The position numbers and the translations under genes are program-made. This document shows positions 29,023 through 38,144 of a DNA stretch of 64,000 nt, piece after piece. The stretch is from Syntrophomonadaceae bacterium (GTDB taxonomy: Bacteria; Bacillota; Syntrophomonadia; Syntrophomonadales; DTU052), in the NCBI GenBank assembly GCA_012728655.1, contig JAAYEQ010000025.1, positions 1 through 64,000 on the forward strand, given 5' to 3'. How positions within the stretch are numbered: the stretch's first letter is position 1; every line of letters starts with the position of its first letter. The notes beneath the pieces were generated by a model. That model ran no database searches. It saw only the letters and a program-made list of their open reading frames with translations, and was not told the DNA's origin.

Positions 29023-29949
29023 TCAGATTTTCGTTTCAATTTTGGCCTGTTTGCGTAGATTGCTCACATAATCCTTCCAGGCCTGGTCTTCCTTGGCCTG
29101 CCTGGCCAGGGTCTCGGCCTGCTCTCTCACCTGTTCAAAAGGCTCCACATAGGGCTGCCTTTCCTCAAAAGCCTTAATTACATGGAACCCGAATTGAGTT
29201 TTCACAGGTTCCTCCGTTATTTCCCCAGGTTTCAGCTTAAGCGCCGCGGCTTTGAATTCGTCAACAAAATTGCTTTTTTCGTTTATAAAGCCGAGACTCC
29301 CCTTGGTTTCCCGGGCTGCCGGCTCAATCGACAACTCCTGAGCCAGGGTGCCGAAATCCTCTCCTTTTTTCAGCCTCTCAATAATCTCTTCAGCCTCTTC
29401 CTTGGTTTTCACGAGTATGTGGGATACCTTAAGCTCGTACAGGTTGCCGAATTCCTCGGGGTGCGCTTCATAATAGGCCTTAATATCTTCTGCGGTTACC
29501 TCAACCTTGGAGATTACCTTTTCATGCAGTTCGGAAATCAGAACCTGATTGTACATTTCATCCTCAAATTCCTCATCCGTCATGCCCGCCGCTTCAAGGA
29601 AGTTTTTGTAACCCTCAGTCCCCGTCGCTTCCTTGAAGTTTTTAATGGCCTTCCGTACTTCCGTTTCGGTAGCCTCCAGTCCTTCACTTATCGCTTTCTG
29701 TATTATCAGGGTTTGGTCAATGAGATCGTTTAAGGCCATTTTTTCGATCTCTTTCATTAACTCCTCGTCATTAGTTACGTCCTGGTTATAAAGCTGTTTG
29801 GCCTGTGAAACATAAAGGTTTACGATCTTGTCAAGCTGGGAGCGGGTAACCTTCTCCCCATTGACAATGGCTACCGTTTCCTCGCCACAGCCGAACCCGG
29901 TCAGTGCAAGCAAAAAAAACATAACGGCAACGGCTAATCGCTTTTTCAT
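29023..29949 (-). CDS. PrsA/SurA-like peptidylprolyl isomerase lipoprotein
   Basis: MKKRLAVAVMFFLLALTGFGC lipobox; parvulin core VSHILVKTKEEAEEI..GSLGFI..TQFGFHVIK. Confidence 0.88.
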   Translation of the reverse strand: MKKRLAVAVMFFLLALTGFGCGEETVAIVNGEKVTRSQLDKIVNLYVSQAKQLYNQDVTNDEELMKEIEKMALNDLIDQTLIIQKAISEGLEATETEVRKAIKNFKEATGTEGYKNFLEAAGMTDEEFEDEMYNQVLISELHEKVISKVEVTAEDIKAYYEAHPEEFGNLYELKVSHILVKTKEEAEEIIERLKKGEDFGTLAQELSIEPAARETKGSLGFINEKSNFVDEFKAAALKLKPGEITEEPVKTQFGFHVIKAFEERQPYVEPFEQVREQAETLARQAKEDQAWKDYVSNLRKQAKIETKI

Positions 29950-30045
29950 ATGGTCCTCCTCTTCCCCTTCAATGCTAAGTCCCATTATATATTTATCGGG
30001 ATGGAGGCCGCAAGTTAAGGATTCTGCCGTTCCTGCAACCCGCAA

Positions 30046-30507
30046 TCAGGACCTGATCGCGGCAATGAGGTCGATCTCACAGGGCGCATTCAGGGGCAAT
30101 GCACTTACCCCCACGGCCACCCGGGTGTGTTTCCCCCGTTCACCGAAAACCTCCTGCAGGAGGTCGGAGGCACCATTGGCAACATGCGGCTGGCCGTGAA
30201 AGCCCGGAGCCGATTGGATAAAAGCGGTCAGCCTGACGATCCGCTCCACCCGGTCGAGGTCACCCACCAAAAATTTTAGGACCCCCAGACAGTTGACAAC
30301 CGCCTGACGCGCGGCAATATAAGCCTCTTCAACAGATACCTCCGCTCCCACGGTCCCTTCCATCAAGAGTTTTCCGTCCTTGGTGGGAAGCTGTCCGGAA
30401 ACAAAGGCCAGATTTTGGCACACCAGCCCCGGGATATATGAAGCCACCGGCGCCGGCGGTTCGGGAAGTACAATCCCCATCGCAGCCAGTTTCTTCTCGA
30501 CTGTCAT
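30046..30507 (-). CDS. RidA family protein
   Basis: FVSGQLPTKDGKL, NCLGVLKFLVGDLDRVERIVRL, ALPLNAPCEIDLIA. Confidence 0.85.
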   Translation of the reverse strand: MTVEKKLAAMGIVLPEPPAPVASYIPGLVCQNLAFVSGQLPTKDGKLLMEGTVGAEVSVEEAYIAARQAVVNCLGVLKFLVGDLDRVERIVRLTAFIQSAPGFHGQPHVANGASDLLQEVFGERGKHTRVAVGVSALPLNAPCEIDLIAAIRS

Positions 30508-30520
30508 TCTCTCTCCCTCT

Positions 30521-31525
30521 TTAACGGATTATTCCCTCAATGACCATGAAGAAGAATATCACATAAAACACTCCCGCCAGGATGAGATATAGGGCCTCTG
30601 TATGCTGCCTGCGAAGCACTTCAACGTAAAGAATCGCCGAAGATATAAGGGCCAGGGCTCCGCTCAACAGCGCTCCGGCGCCGAGCTGCCAGTCGGTAAG
30701 AAATATGCCCAAAGCGGGAATCAAGGTCCCCTGAAACACCATGGCTCCGGTTATATTACCCAGGGCCAGGGTATCCTTGCCCCGTGACACCCACAGAACA
30801 CTGTTAAACTTCTCGGGCAATTCCGTTGCCACCGGCGCAATCACCAATGAGAGCACAAATGCGGGAACGCCAAAAGCCAAGGCCACCGTTTCTATGGCTC
30901 CCACGAAAAGACGAGCCCCGCCGATAATGAAGGCCAGAGCCACCGCCAACTGGAGGAGTACGACTCTCAATCTCGGCACAATCATGCGGGGTGCAAAATA
31001 ACATGGGCTTAGCTGATTCTGCTCCGGTTCCCTTTTGTCCCGCAGGGTGGCAATCAGATACAAGAAGTATGATAGGATCATGGCTGTAGCCACAATAAGC
31101 TGCCATTTTCTCATCTCGGGCGGCATAGTCCCGGCCAGCAAGGCAGCCGCAAAAACGATCAGGAAGACCCCGAGGTCCCTCTTCACCACCTCAGGGTTGG
31201 CTGTTACCTTTAGCCCGTGTTCGCGCCGTCTTCGAAACAGCACAATGGAGATACCGGTAACAAACATAGCCAGGGTGGACAGCATCAACGGTGCGCCCAG
31301 TATGGCGCCGGTTCCAATGTTAACGGCTTCCGCCCCTCCTCCGATCAGCGCGATTAGGGGGATCATGGTCTCCGGAAGCGCAGTCCCCACCGCAGCCAGT
31401 ACGCTTCCTACCGCTCCTTCGGACAGGTTCAATTTCTTGCCCAACCATTCAACCGCATTGGTGAACAACTCGGCCCCGATCAATATGACCCCCAGGCTTA
31501 TCACCAGAACTGCAATGCTTTTCAT
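30521..31525 (-). CDS. Sodium/calcium exchanger family membrane protein
   Basis: Two homologous TM blocks with AAVGTALPETMI and APVATELPEKFN motifs. Confidence 0.85.
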   Translation of the reverse strand: MKSIAVLVISLGVILIGAELFTNAVEWLGKKLNLSEGAVGSVLAAVGTALPETMIPLIALIGGGAEAVNIGTGAILGAPLMLSTLAMFVTGISIVLFRRRREHGLKVTANPEVVKRDLGVFLIVFAAALLAGTMPPEMRKWQLIVATAMILSYFLYLIATLRDKREPEQNQLSPCYFAPRMIVPRLRVVLLQLAVALAFIIGGARLFVGAIETVALAFGVPAFVLSLVIAPVATELPEKFNSVLWVSRGKDTLALGNITGAMVFQGTLIPALGIFLTDWQLGAGALLSGALALISSAILYVEVLRRQHTEALYLILAGVFYVIFFFMVIEGIIR

Positions 31526-32316
31526 GAGATCCCCCGCCTTATCTCGGATAATGGATAAGAAATGCTTTGTCTCCTGGCAAATCCCGACGCCTTTCGGTAG
31601 CCAACCCTCCAGGCGGTCTGCAAGGCTTCGTAAAGCCCGCTTCCCAGTTCCTCGGGGTGATGAGCATCCGAACCAAAGGTAATGGGTATATTATGAGCAA
31701 ATAAATCCCGCAGCAGCACTTCACTTGGATACATCTCCCTGACCGGTTTGCGAAGGCCGCCGGTATTTATCTCCACCACCGTGCCCGCTTTCCTCATCAC
31801 GTGCAAAAGCGGTTTGAGGAAATAGTTTTCCTGACGAGTGGTCGGTTTGACCCCCCAGACCTTAATCAGATCAAGATGGCCCACAATATCAAACAGGTTG
31901 GATTTTACCGCCCGCTCGACCAATGAATAGTATACCTGGTAAATCTCTTCGATTTCCCTTTCCAGAAATCCATCCTTATAATCCGGGTGATCAAACATCC
32001 ATTCTCCCAGGTGATGAACGGAACCGATGGCGAAATCATAAGGTTTCTGGGCCAAAATCCTCCTTATCTCCGGCTCTCTCTCGGGTTTGTAGTCCACTTC
32101 AATGCCCACCCGGACCATCAGTCCGTCGAATTCAGGACGAGCGGCAACCCCCTTGATCAATTCAACCTCTATCCGGTCTTCGAACCAGTCATGATCGCTG
32201 AATCCTATTTGGCTTAAATTTTGCGCCTGCGCCCGGCGAAGGTATTCCTCGATCCAGGCCAAGGAATACTCGTATTCACCATGGGCCAAAGCATGGACAT
32301 GATAGTCAATAAGCAC
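31522..32316 (-). CDS. PHP-domain histidinol-phosphatase-like protein
   Basis: DYHVHALAHGEYE, FSDHDWF, IGSVHHL, DIVGHLDLIK, FGSDAHHPEE. Confidence 0.88.
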   Translation of the reverse strand: MLIDYHVHALAHGEYEYSLAWIEEYLRRAQAQNLSQIGFSDHDWFEDRIEVELIKGVAARPEFDGLMVRVGIEVDYKPEREPEIRRILAQKPYDFAIGSVHHLGEWMFDHPDYKDGFLEREIEEIYQVYYSLVERAVKSNLFDIVGHLDLIKVWGVKPTTRQENYFLKPLLHVMRKAGTVVEINTGGLRKPVREMYPSEVLLRDLFAHNIPITFGSDAHHPEELGSGLYEALQTAWRVGYRKASGFARRQSISYPLSEIRRGIS

Positions 32317-32573
32317 TTAAACCTCCGTCAAACCCATTAAAGACGAACATTCCAAATAGACCAGATTTTGCTTTACACGTCTAAATTAAAGCACTATGCA
32401 TCGTAAAATGCAAGAAAACCGCAGGTGTCCTGTAATAGAGTACGGGATAATATACGTAGATTAGTCCAGGCGGTTAAGACTGGAAATGCCCGCGGCAGCA
32501 AAATCCCGTTGCGAAGATCATTCCAAGTATTATAGAATTTTGAGTATTGATAGGTATAGGAGGAAACCGTTCT

Positions 32574-33887
32574 ATGGCCGAAATTATCCCGTTTGTTGGG
32601 TTGCGTTACAATAAAAGTAAGATTGCCAATCTGGCATCAGTGATGACTCCGCCTTACGACATCATTGATGAGAAGTCCCAAGCCAGGTACTATGCTGAAA
32701 ACCCGGTCAATATCATACGCCTGGAGCTGGGTCTGGTATTCCCGGACGACAACGAACAGAACAACCGTTACACCCGGGCGAAGAAGTACCTTGACCGCTG
32801 GATAGAGGATGAAACCCTGCTGCCGGAACCCAAACCCGCTATGTACGTCTACCAGCAGGAGTTTCCGGGAGGCGGGGGAACACTTACGCGCAACGGTTTT
32901 ATATGCGGCTTGAAGCTTCAGGACTACGGGGAGGGCTCGGTCCTTCCCCACGAGGAAACCCTATCCAAGCCCAAAGCGGACCGTCTCCGGCTGATGCAGG
33001 CCACCCAGTGCAACTTCAGTTCCATCTTTGGGCTGTACAGCGATCCGGAAAAACTGGTAGACAATGCACTGCATCAGGCCATCGAGGGTCGCGAACCCGA
33101 CCTGGATATTATAGATGAAGCCGGCGAGTCACACCGTTTATGGGTAGTAACCGACGAGAATACCCTGCAAACGGTTTCCGCCTATCTTAAGGAGGAACCG
33201 ATTTTCATTGCCGATGGACATCACCGTTATGAAACGGCTCTGGAGTACTGCAAGCAGATGCGCGCAGCAGGTCACCGGGGTTACGATTACGTAATGGCCA
33301 CGCTGGTCAACCTCTACGATGAAGGTCTGGTTATTCTGCCAACTCATCGGGTGGTGAGAAACATCAACCATCTGGATCTGGAGGTATTCAAGTCGTCTCT
33401 GACCGAGGTCTTCACCGTGGAAGAGTTTGATTCTTCCCAAGGTCTGCCCAGGTTTATGGATGAGTTGGCTCAGCGGGGCAGGAAAAAGCACGTCTTCGGC
33501 CTTTACACACAGGAAAAATCGCTGTATTTCCTGACGGTCAAAAACATGAACCAGGCTAAAAGCCTCATGCCCAAAGCAATGTCCGATGCCTGGAAAAAGC
33601 TCGATGTGGCCCTGCTCGACCATCTGATCCTTGCCCAAATACTGGGGATAAAAGAGGATGACCGGAAAAACCAGAACAACATCACTTATACCCGGGACGG
33701 CGAATGGGCGGTAGCCAGGGTCGACGACGGAAGCCACCAACTGGCTTTCCTGCTTAACCCCACCAAGGTGCAGGAGGTAGTTGCGGTAGCCAAAGCCGGA
33801 GACAAGATGCCGCAGAAATCAACCTACTTTTATCCCAAGCTGTTAACCGGGCTGGTAATCAACCCATTGTTTAAAAACCTGCCGTAA
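32574..33887 (+). CDS. DUF1015 family protein
   Basis: TPPYDIIDEKSQARYYAENPVNIIRLELG; IFIADGHHRYETALEY; SD GGAGG. Confidence 0.88.
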   Translation: MAEIIPFVGLRYNKSKIANLASVMTPPYDIIDEKSQARYYAENPVNIIRLELGLVFPDDNEQNNRYTRAKKYLDRWIEDETLLPEPKPAMYVYQQEFPGGGGTLTRNGFICGLKLQDYGEGSVLPHEETLSKPKADRLRLMQATQCNFSSIFGLYSDPEKLVDNALHQAIEGREPDLDIIDEAGESHRLWVVTDENTLQTVSAYLKEEPIFIADGHHRYETALEYCKQMRAAGHRGYDYVMATLVNLYDEGLVILPTHRVVRNINHLDLEVFKSSLTEVFTVEEFDSSQGLPRFMDELAQRGRKKHVFGLYTQEKSLYFLTVKNMNQAKSLMPKAMSDAWKKLDVALLDHLILAQILGIKEDDRKNQNNITYTRDGEWAVARVDDGSHQLAFLLNPTKVQEVVAVAKAGDKMPQKSTYFYPKLLTGLVINPLFKNLP

Positions 33888-33911
33888 ATAAATCCCAACC
33901 CATAGAATTCA

Positions 33912-33950
33912 AAGACCCGGCCGGGATTATGCCATCCCGGACCGGGTCTT
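33912..33950. terminator. Bidirectional terminator hairpin between convergent genes
   Basis: AAGACCCGGcCGGGAT..ATCCCGgaCCGGGTCTT. Confidence 0.75.
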
Positions 33951-33969
33951 GCTATACCAAGCCGGCATC

Positions 33970-35778
33970 CTATTTCAGTTCCATGCCGGCAATAAATACC
34001 CGTGAGAAATCCGGGTGATCGGCGAGTTCCACCGCTCTTATCTCCCTGGCATATTGCCGGGCTTTCTCTCTTTCCGGAATCACAAGCAGGGCGGCGATAG
34101 CTCCCCGCAGGGCGGCATTCCCGATGGCCTTAATCGCCTCCGGTTGAAACTGCGGGATCATACCTGTCCCCAAAACTGCTTTGGGGTTAAGGTAATTGCC
34201 AAATGCACCGGCGAACATCACTTCACCTATATCCTCCGGAGCGATCCCGGCTTCTTGCAGCAGAATATCTACTCCCGCTCGCACCGCCGCTTTGGCCAAC
34301 TGGAGCCGGCGTACATCCTCTTGATTAAAAACAACGGGAATACCGGATTCAGTCTTGGAACCATCGACAATAACCAATTCCACGCCCTTTTCACTGTCAC
34401 GCCATGCTCCATAATACCTTTCCGCATGAATAAGACCGGTCTCATCCAGTAGCCCGGTTTCCAGCAAAACATGAACCAGGTCAATCAGCCCGGATCCGCA
34501 TATACCCTCAGGCTTAACCCCGCCGATTACATTGTAATTAAGCTTTCCATCCTCCAACCAGAAGCGGTCAATGGCTCCCGTACGAGCCACCATACCGCTG
34601 GTGATGCCTCCGCCCTCAAAAGCCGGTCCGGCGGCAACGGAGCAGGCCAGCAGCAAGTCTTTATGTTTCAGGACAATCTCGCCGTTAGTACCGATGTCAA
34701 TAAGCAAAAAACTGGGCGGGGAACCGCCGTCAACCGCCAGCAGGCACGCCACAATGTCCGCACCCAAAAAACCGGCAATCTGCGGTAATAAGCGGACCCG
34801 CCCCGCAGGATGCATGGTCATTCCCAGGTTTCCCCCCGGCACCGAAAAGGCGTCTCTAAACAAACCCATATAGGGGGCGTGCCCCAGTCCCCGGGGATCC
34901 GCTCCCAGAAAAAGGTGCAGCATTACGGGATTGCCCACCACGGTCATCTCCAGTATGTCTTCCGGATCCGCATTCAGCTTGGCCAGCAAGGTCTTTATCA
35001 TGCCGGAAATATCCCCAATAACCTTTTCCTGCAGCACCTTCAGTCCCTGCTCATTTTCCATAACATAGCTGATACGCGCCAGTATATCCCGGCCGTAAGC
35101 AATCTGCGAGTTGGCGGTGTATCCTTCCCCCAGCAGCTCGCCGCTCACCAGGTCAACCAGGACACAGGACAAAGAGGTGGTCCCAATATCGAGAGCCACT
35201 CCCAAAAAGCAGCCGCTCCCTTCGGGATGAATACGCAGCACCGTGGATTCAAGCAAACCGCCGATCACCTTAAAGTCGGCACCCTTATCCAGTTCAGCCA
35301 TCAGGTTCAGGTCCAAAGGGGTCAGCTCCAGGTCATAGCCTTTAAAGGCCTCCCGGACTCGTTCCAGCAGCGGTATCGGGTTCGTCCGGTCGAAACGTGG
35401 AATGTTGGCACTCACTGTTCGAACCGCCGACAGTACACCGGGGTACCTTTCATACATTAAGAGCCCGGTTTTACAGTCGGCAACCCTGATGTCCGGAAGG
35501 AAAACCGAAGTTTCACCCAGAACGCGGCACTTGCAGGTTAACCGGTAACCCTGGGAAACTTCCTCCGGACTTAAAGCGGACAGTTCCTCGTCGGTGGGAG
35601 GCGAGACCTCGCCTTTTACTCGGGCCTTGCACTTGAGGCACAACCCCCGTCCCCCGCATTCGCCCCTCTGTATAATCCCGGCCTGCTGCACCGAATCCCA
35701 GACGGTCTGCCCCTTTTCAACCCACGAAACCAGGGGCTCGGATGCAGTATAAATTCGAACTTTTAGCCGGTTATTCAC
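33970..35778 (-). CDS. RACo/ASKHA-type protein with N-terminal 2Fe-2S ferredoxin domain (corrinoid protein reductive activator-like, DUF4445)
   Basis: GECGGRGLCLKCKARV..CKC ferredoxin motif; GVALDIGTTSLSCVLVDL; DIGTNGEIVL; GICGSGLIDLV; FAGAFGNYLNP. Confidence 0.9.
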   Translation of the reverse strand: MNNRLKVRIYTASEPLVSWVEKGQTVWDSVQQAGIIQRGECGGRGLCLKCKARVKGEVSPPTDEELSALSPEEVSQGYRLTCKCRVLGETSVFLPDIRVADCKTGLLMYERYPGVLSAVRTVSANIPRFDRTNPIPLLERVREAFKGYDLELTPLDLNLMAELDKGADFKVIGGLLESTVLRIHPEGSGCFLGVALDIGTTSLSCVLVDLVSGELLGEGYTANSQIAYGRDILARISYVMENEQGLKVLQEKVIGDISGMIKTLLAKLNADPEDILEMTVVGNPVMLHLFLGADPRGLGHAPYMGLFRDAFSVPGGNLGMTMHPAGRVRLLPQIAGFLGADIVACLLAVDGGSPPSFLLIDIGTNGEIVLKHKDLLLACSVAAGPAFEGGGITSGMVARTGAIDRFWLEDGKLNYNVIGGVKPEGICGSGLIDLVHVLLETGLLDETGLIHAERYYGAWRDSEKGVELVIVDGSKTESGIPVVFNQEDVRRLQLAKAAVRAGVDILLQEAGIAPEDIGEVMFAGAFGNYLNPKAVLGTGMIPQFQPEAIKAIGNAALRGAIAALLVIPEREKARQYAREIRAVELADHPDFSRVFIAGMELK

Positions 35779-35790
35779 ATAACCACCTCA

Positions 35791-36285
35791 TTACTTACCG
35801 TCCATAAACTTATCCTGTATATAGCGACACAAGGATTCGACCTCATCAAATCCGAACACCGGCACCTCGCTCTGGCGAACCGGAAAATCGGTTACCATAG
35901 CGATCAGGTTGTCGGGTTTAATCAACTCTCTGCTTACAGACTGCCTGGCCACCTCGATTTTGGGCTGGGGCTCCCGTTTGAAGCCCTCCGCAAAAACAAT
36001 GTCAACATCATCCGGCATCAGCCGGCACAATTCCTCCAGGGAAAAATCCCTCTGCACCTGTTTGTAAAAAGCCACCTTCCAGGGCGAGGATACAACTACC
36101 GCCTGCGCACCGGCGTTCGCCAATCGATAAGAATCCGTATTCGGAACATCGATGGTGAAATCACGAGAAGAATGCTTGATCACCCCTACGCGGTACCCCT
36201 GAGATTCAAAATAACCGATCACCTTTTCCAGGATCGTGGTCTTGCCCGCATTATGATAACCGACAAAGGAAACCACCGGTACCAT
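35791..36285 (-). CDS. mobB: Molybdopterin-guanine dinucleotide biosynthesis protein MobB
   Basis: VSFVGYHNAGKTTILEKVI, VIKHSSRDF, VFAEGFKREPQPKIEV. Confidence 0.9.
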   Translation of the reverse strand: MVPVVSFVGYHNAGKTTILEKVIGYFESQGYRVGVIKHSSRDFTIDVPNTDSYRLANAGAQAVVVSSPWKVAFYKQVQRDFSLEELCRLMPDDVDIVFAEGFKREPQPKIEVARQSVSRELIKPDNLIAMVTDFPVRQSEVPVFGFDEVESLCRYIQDKFMDGK

Positions 36286-36381
36286 ACACACGCCCTCCTT
36301 CAGAATACCCGCAAGCGGTGTTTCAGGGTCCACAGCTTATTATAAGCATAATCGCAAATGGAGGTTGTCAAAACCCGGTCA

Positions 36382-36406
36382 CAAAAAAAGGCGGCTTCAG
36401 CCGCCT
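36382..36406 (-). terminator. Intrinsic terminator
   Basis: AGGCGGC-TGAA-GCCGCCT followed by T7 on the minus strand. Confidence 0.85.
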
Positions 36407-36419
36407 GCAGCCAGTCTGA

Positions 36420-36722
36420 TTATGCCTTGGTCTCCGCCATCAGAGCAAAGGAGAAAAGAAGCACCATGCAAAGCGATGTAATAATTGCAATCGCCATCAG
36501 CTTGGGATTGGTCAGTACCACTTGTGCTCCCATTCCCTGCTTGGCGGAACTGAAAAGCCAATTAAAAAACACGACCCCTATTCCGGTAATGATGTATGTT
36601 GCCAACTTAACCTTGCCGGGAAGCGAAAACTTCTTGGCAAAGGTGCAGAATTTCCAAAAAGCCCAAATACCGATGATTACCAGTATCAGTTGAAAAATAG
36701 CGTTGTCAAGAATTCCTCCCAC
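36420..36722 (-). CDS. Small hydrophobic membrane protein, function unknown
   Basis: 100 aa with about three TM segments; followed by a strong terminator. Confidence 0.65.
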   Translation of the reverse strand: MGGILDNAIFQLILVIIGIWAFWKFCTFAKKFSLPGKVKLATYIITGIGVVFFNWLFSSAKQGMGAQVVLTNPKLMAIAIITSLCMVLLFSFALMAETKA

Positions 36723-36957
36723 GATTTCACCTCCTCATAACAGCCGCTTTTACCCGAACCATTGTTCAATGTATCCCTATACAATACGCTCATTCAATTC
36801 CCTATTATTATTCTCCCCCAATTCCCTTTTTCCTGCAACCCAAAGCATAAATTCTGCCAGGGTCTAAAAAGCTTAATCCCGACATGGCTTGCGGTTTTCC
36901 CGGTTCAGCTTTACCGGCGCAGGGAATTGATGTCGAATCGCCGATTCACAACACAAC

Positions 36958-36986
36958 TTGCCATGCACAAGTAATAGTTATATAAT
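36958..36986 (+). promoter_or_regulatory. Sigma-70-type promoter of RNase P RNA
   Basis: TTGCCA - 17 nt - TATAAT immediately upstream of rnpB. Confidence 0.85.
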
Positions 36987-36990
36987 ATGG

Positions 36991-37360
36991 GGCGCGAGTA
37001 AATCGGATAGTCGCGGGTCAAGATTGACCTGAGGAAAGTCGGAGCTCCGCAGGGCAGGGTGCTGGGTAACACCCAGTGAGGGCAACCTCAAGGATAGTGC
37101 CACAGAAACAAACCGCCGAGAGCGGAAACCTGTATTGTGAACAGTTTTCCGCTTTCGGTAAGGGTGGAACGGTGAGGTAAGAGCTCACCAGCGGCCAGGC
37201 GACTGGTCGGCTAGGTAAACCCCACCTGGAGCAAGACCAAATAGGGGAGCATTGGAGTGGCCCGCTCCGCTCCCGGGTTGGGTCGCTAGAGGTGGCAGGC
37301 AACTGTCATCCCAGATAGATGACTATCTAAACAGAACTCCGCTTACAGATTTACTCGCGT
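36991..37360 (+). ncRNA. rnpB: RNase P RNA (bacterial type A-like)
   Basis: Closing helix GCGCGAGTAAAT/ATTTACTCGCG; conserved GAGGAAAGTCGGAGCTCC, CACAGAAACA..ACCGCC, GGTAAGGGTGGAACGGTGAGGTAAGAG, AACAGAACTCCGCTTAC. Confidence 0.96.
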
Positions 37361-37368
37361 TCAACGAA

Positions 37369-37410
37369 AAAGAACAGCAAATGTTTTAAGACATTCGCTG
37401 TTCTTTTTTG
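37369..37410. terminator. Bidirectional terminator shared by rnpB and the HU gene
   Basis: AAAGAACAGCaAATG..CATTcGCTGTTCTTTTTT. Confidence 0.88.
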
Positions 37411-37444
37411 TTTCAGATATTATTATCCGGACTTGAGGAAACAG

Positions 37445-37768
37445 TTACTTTTTCTTGGCTTTGGTCGCTCCCTTCTTCTTCTCGGGCGCTTTAATGGCAA
37501 CCGCTTCCCGCAATGATTTGCCCGGTTTGAATGCTGGAACCTTGGTAGCTGGAACTCTGATCTCTTTCCCTGTGGCCGGGCTAATGACGTTTCTGGCTTT
37601 GCGTTCTCTGACTTCAAATGTACCAAACCCGATGATTTGGACCTTTTCTCCCTGCGCTAACGCAGTTTGAATTGAGTCCAGCACAGAATCAAGAATCTTA
37701 GCTGCATCTTTTTGGGTTACGCCTGCCTTCTCCGCCAAAGATTTTACCAGTCCCGTTTTGTTCACCAC
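37445..37768 (-). CDS. hup: HU-family DNA-binding protein with Lys-rich tail
   Basis: VNKTGLVKSLAEKAGVTQKDAAKIL; GFGTFEVRERKARNVISPATGKEI; C-terminal KKKGATKAKKK; GTG start after GGAGG. Confidence 0.93.
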   Translation of the reverse strand: MVNKTGLVKSLAEKAGVTQKDAAKILDSVLDSIQTALAQGEKVQIIGFGTFEVRERKARNVISPATGKEIRVPATKVPAFKPGKSLREAVAIKAPEKKKGATKAKKK

Positions 37769-37992
37769 GTGACCTCCCTTACGGATTTTTTCCTTGATTA
37801 AGTTCCTCAAGAAGTTGGGAATTCCTTCTTTTTTCTAAGATTTTTTTATTAAGATAACCATTTTTTCGCAAACCATGCTTCCCTTATCGAATTTTTTGCC
37901 CATATTTCGGGATCTTATGAGCATTCGTTCACTGAAAAGGCTGATGATTTATATCGGATGCCGGCGGATTTTTTCAGGGTAAGAATGGCGGT

Positions 37993-38124
37993 TCAGGTGC
38001 GGTAATCCCAATCATCGTCATCGTTTTTGGTTTTGGTTCCTCTGAGCCCCAGCGTTATTGCGCTGATAAAGAGCAAGAACGCTGCCAGTAACGTGAGTAA
38101 TATTGTTTTCGTAGTCACCACCAT
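37993..38124 (-). CDS. 43-aa single-TM small protein with acidic tail (not in supplied ORF track)
   Basis: MVVTTKTILLTLLAAFLLFISAITLGLRGTKTKNDDDDWDYRT; GGAGAG SD 7 nt upstream of ATG. Confidence 0.65.
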   Translation of the reverse strand: MVVTTKTILLTLLAAFLLFISAITLGLRGTKTKNDDDDWDYRT

Positions 38125-38144
38125 CTGTTATCTCTCCTGCCCCT

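Noticed and set aside
34015-35460. Long plus-strand ORFs (145-216 aa) opposite the RACo-like gene
   Set aside because: Antisense of a well-supported CDS; composition artefact of GC-rich coding DNA
37018-37302. 94-aa minus-strand ORF
   Set aside because: Lies within RNase P RNA on the opposite strand
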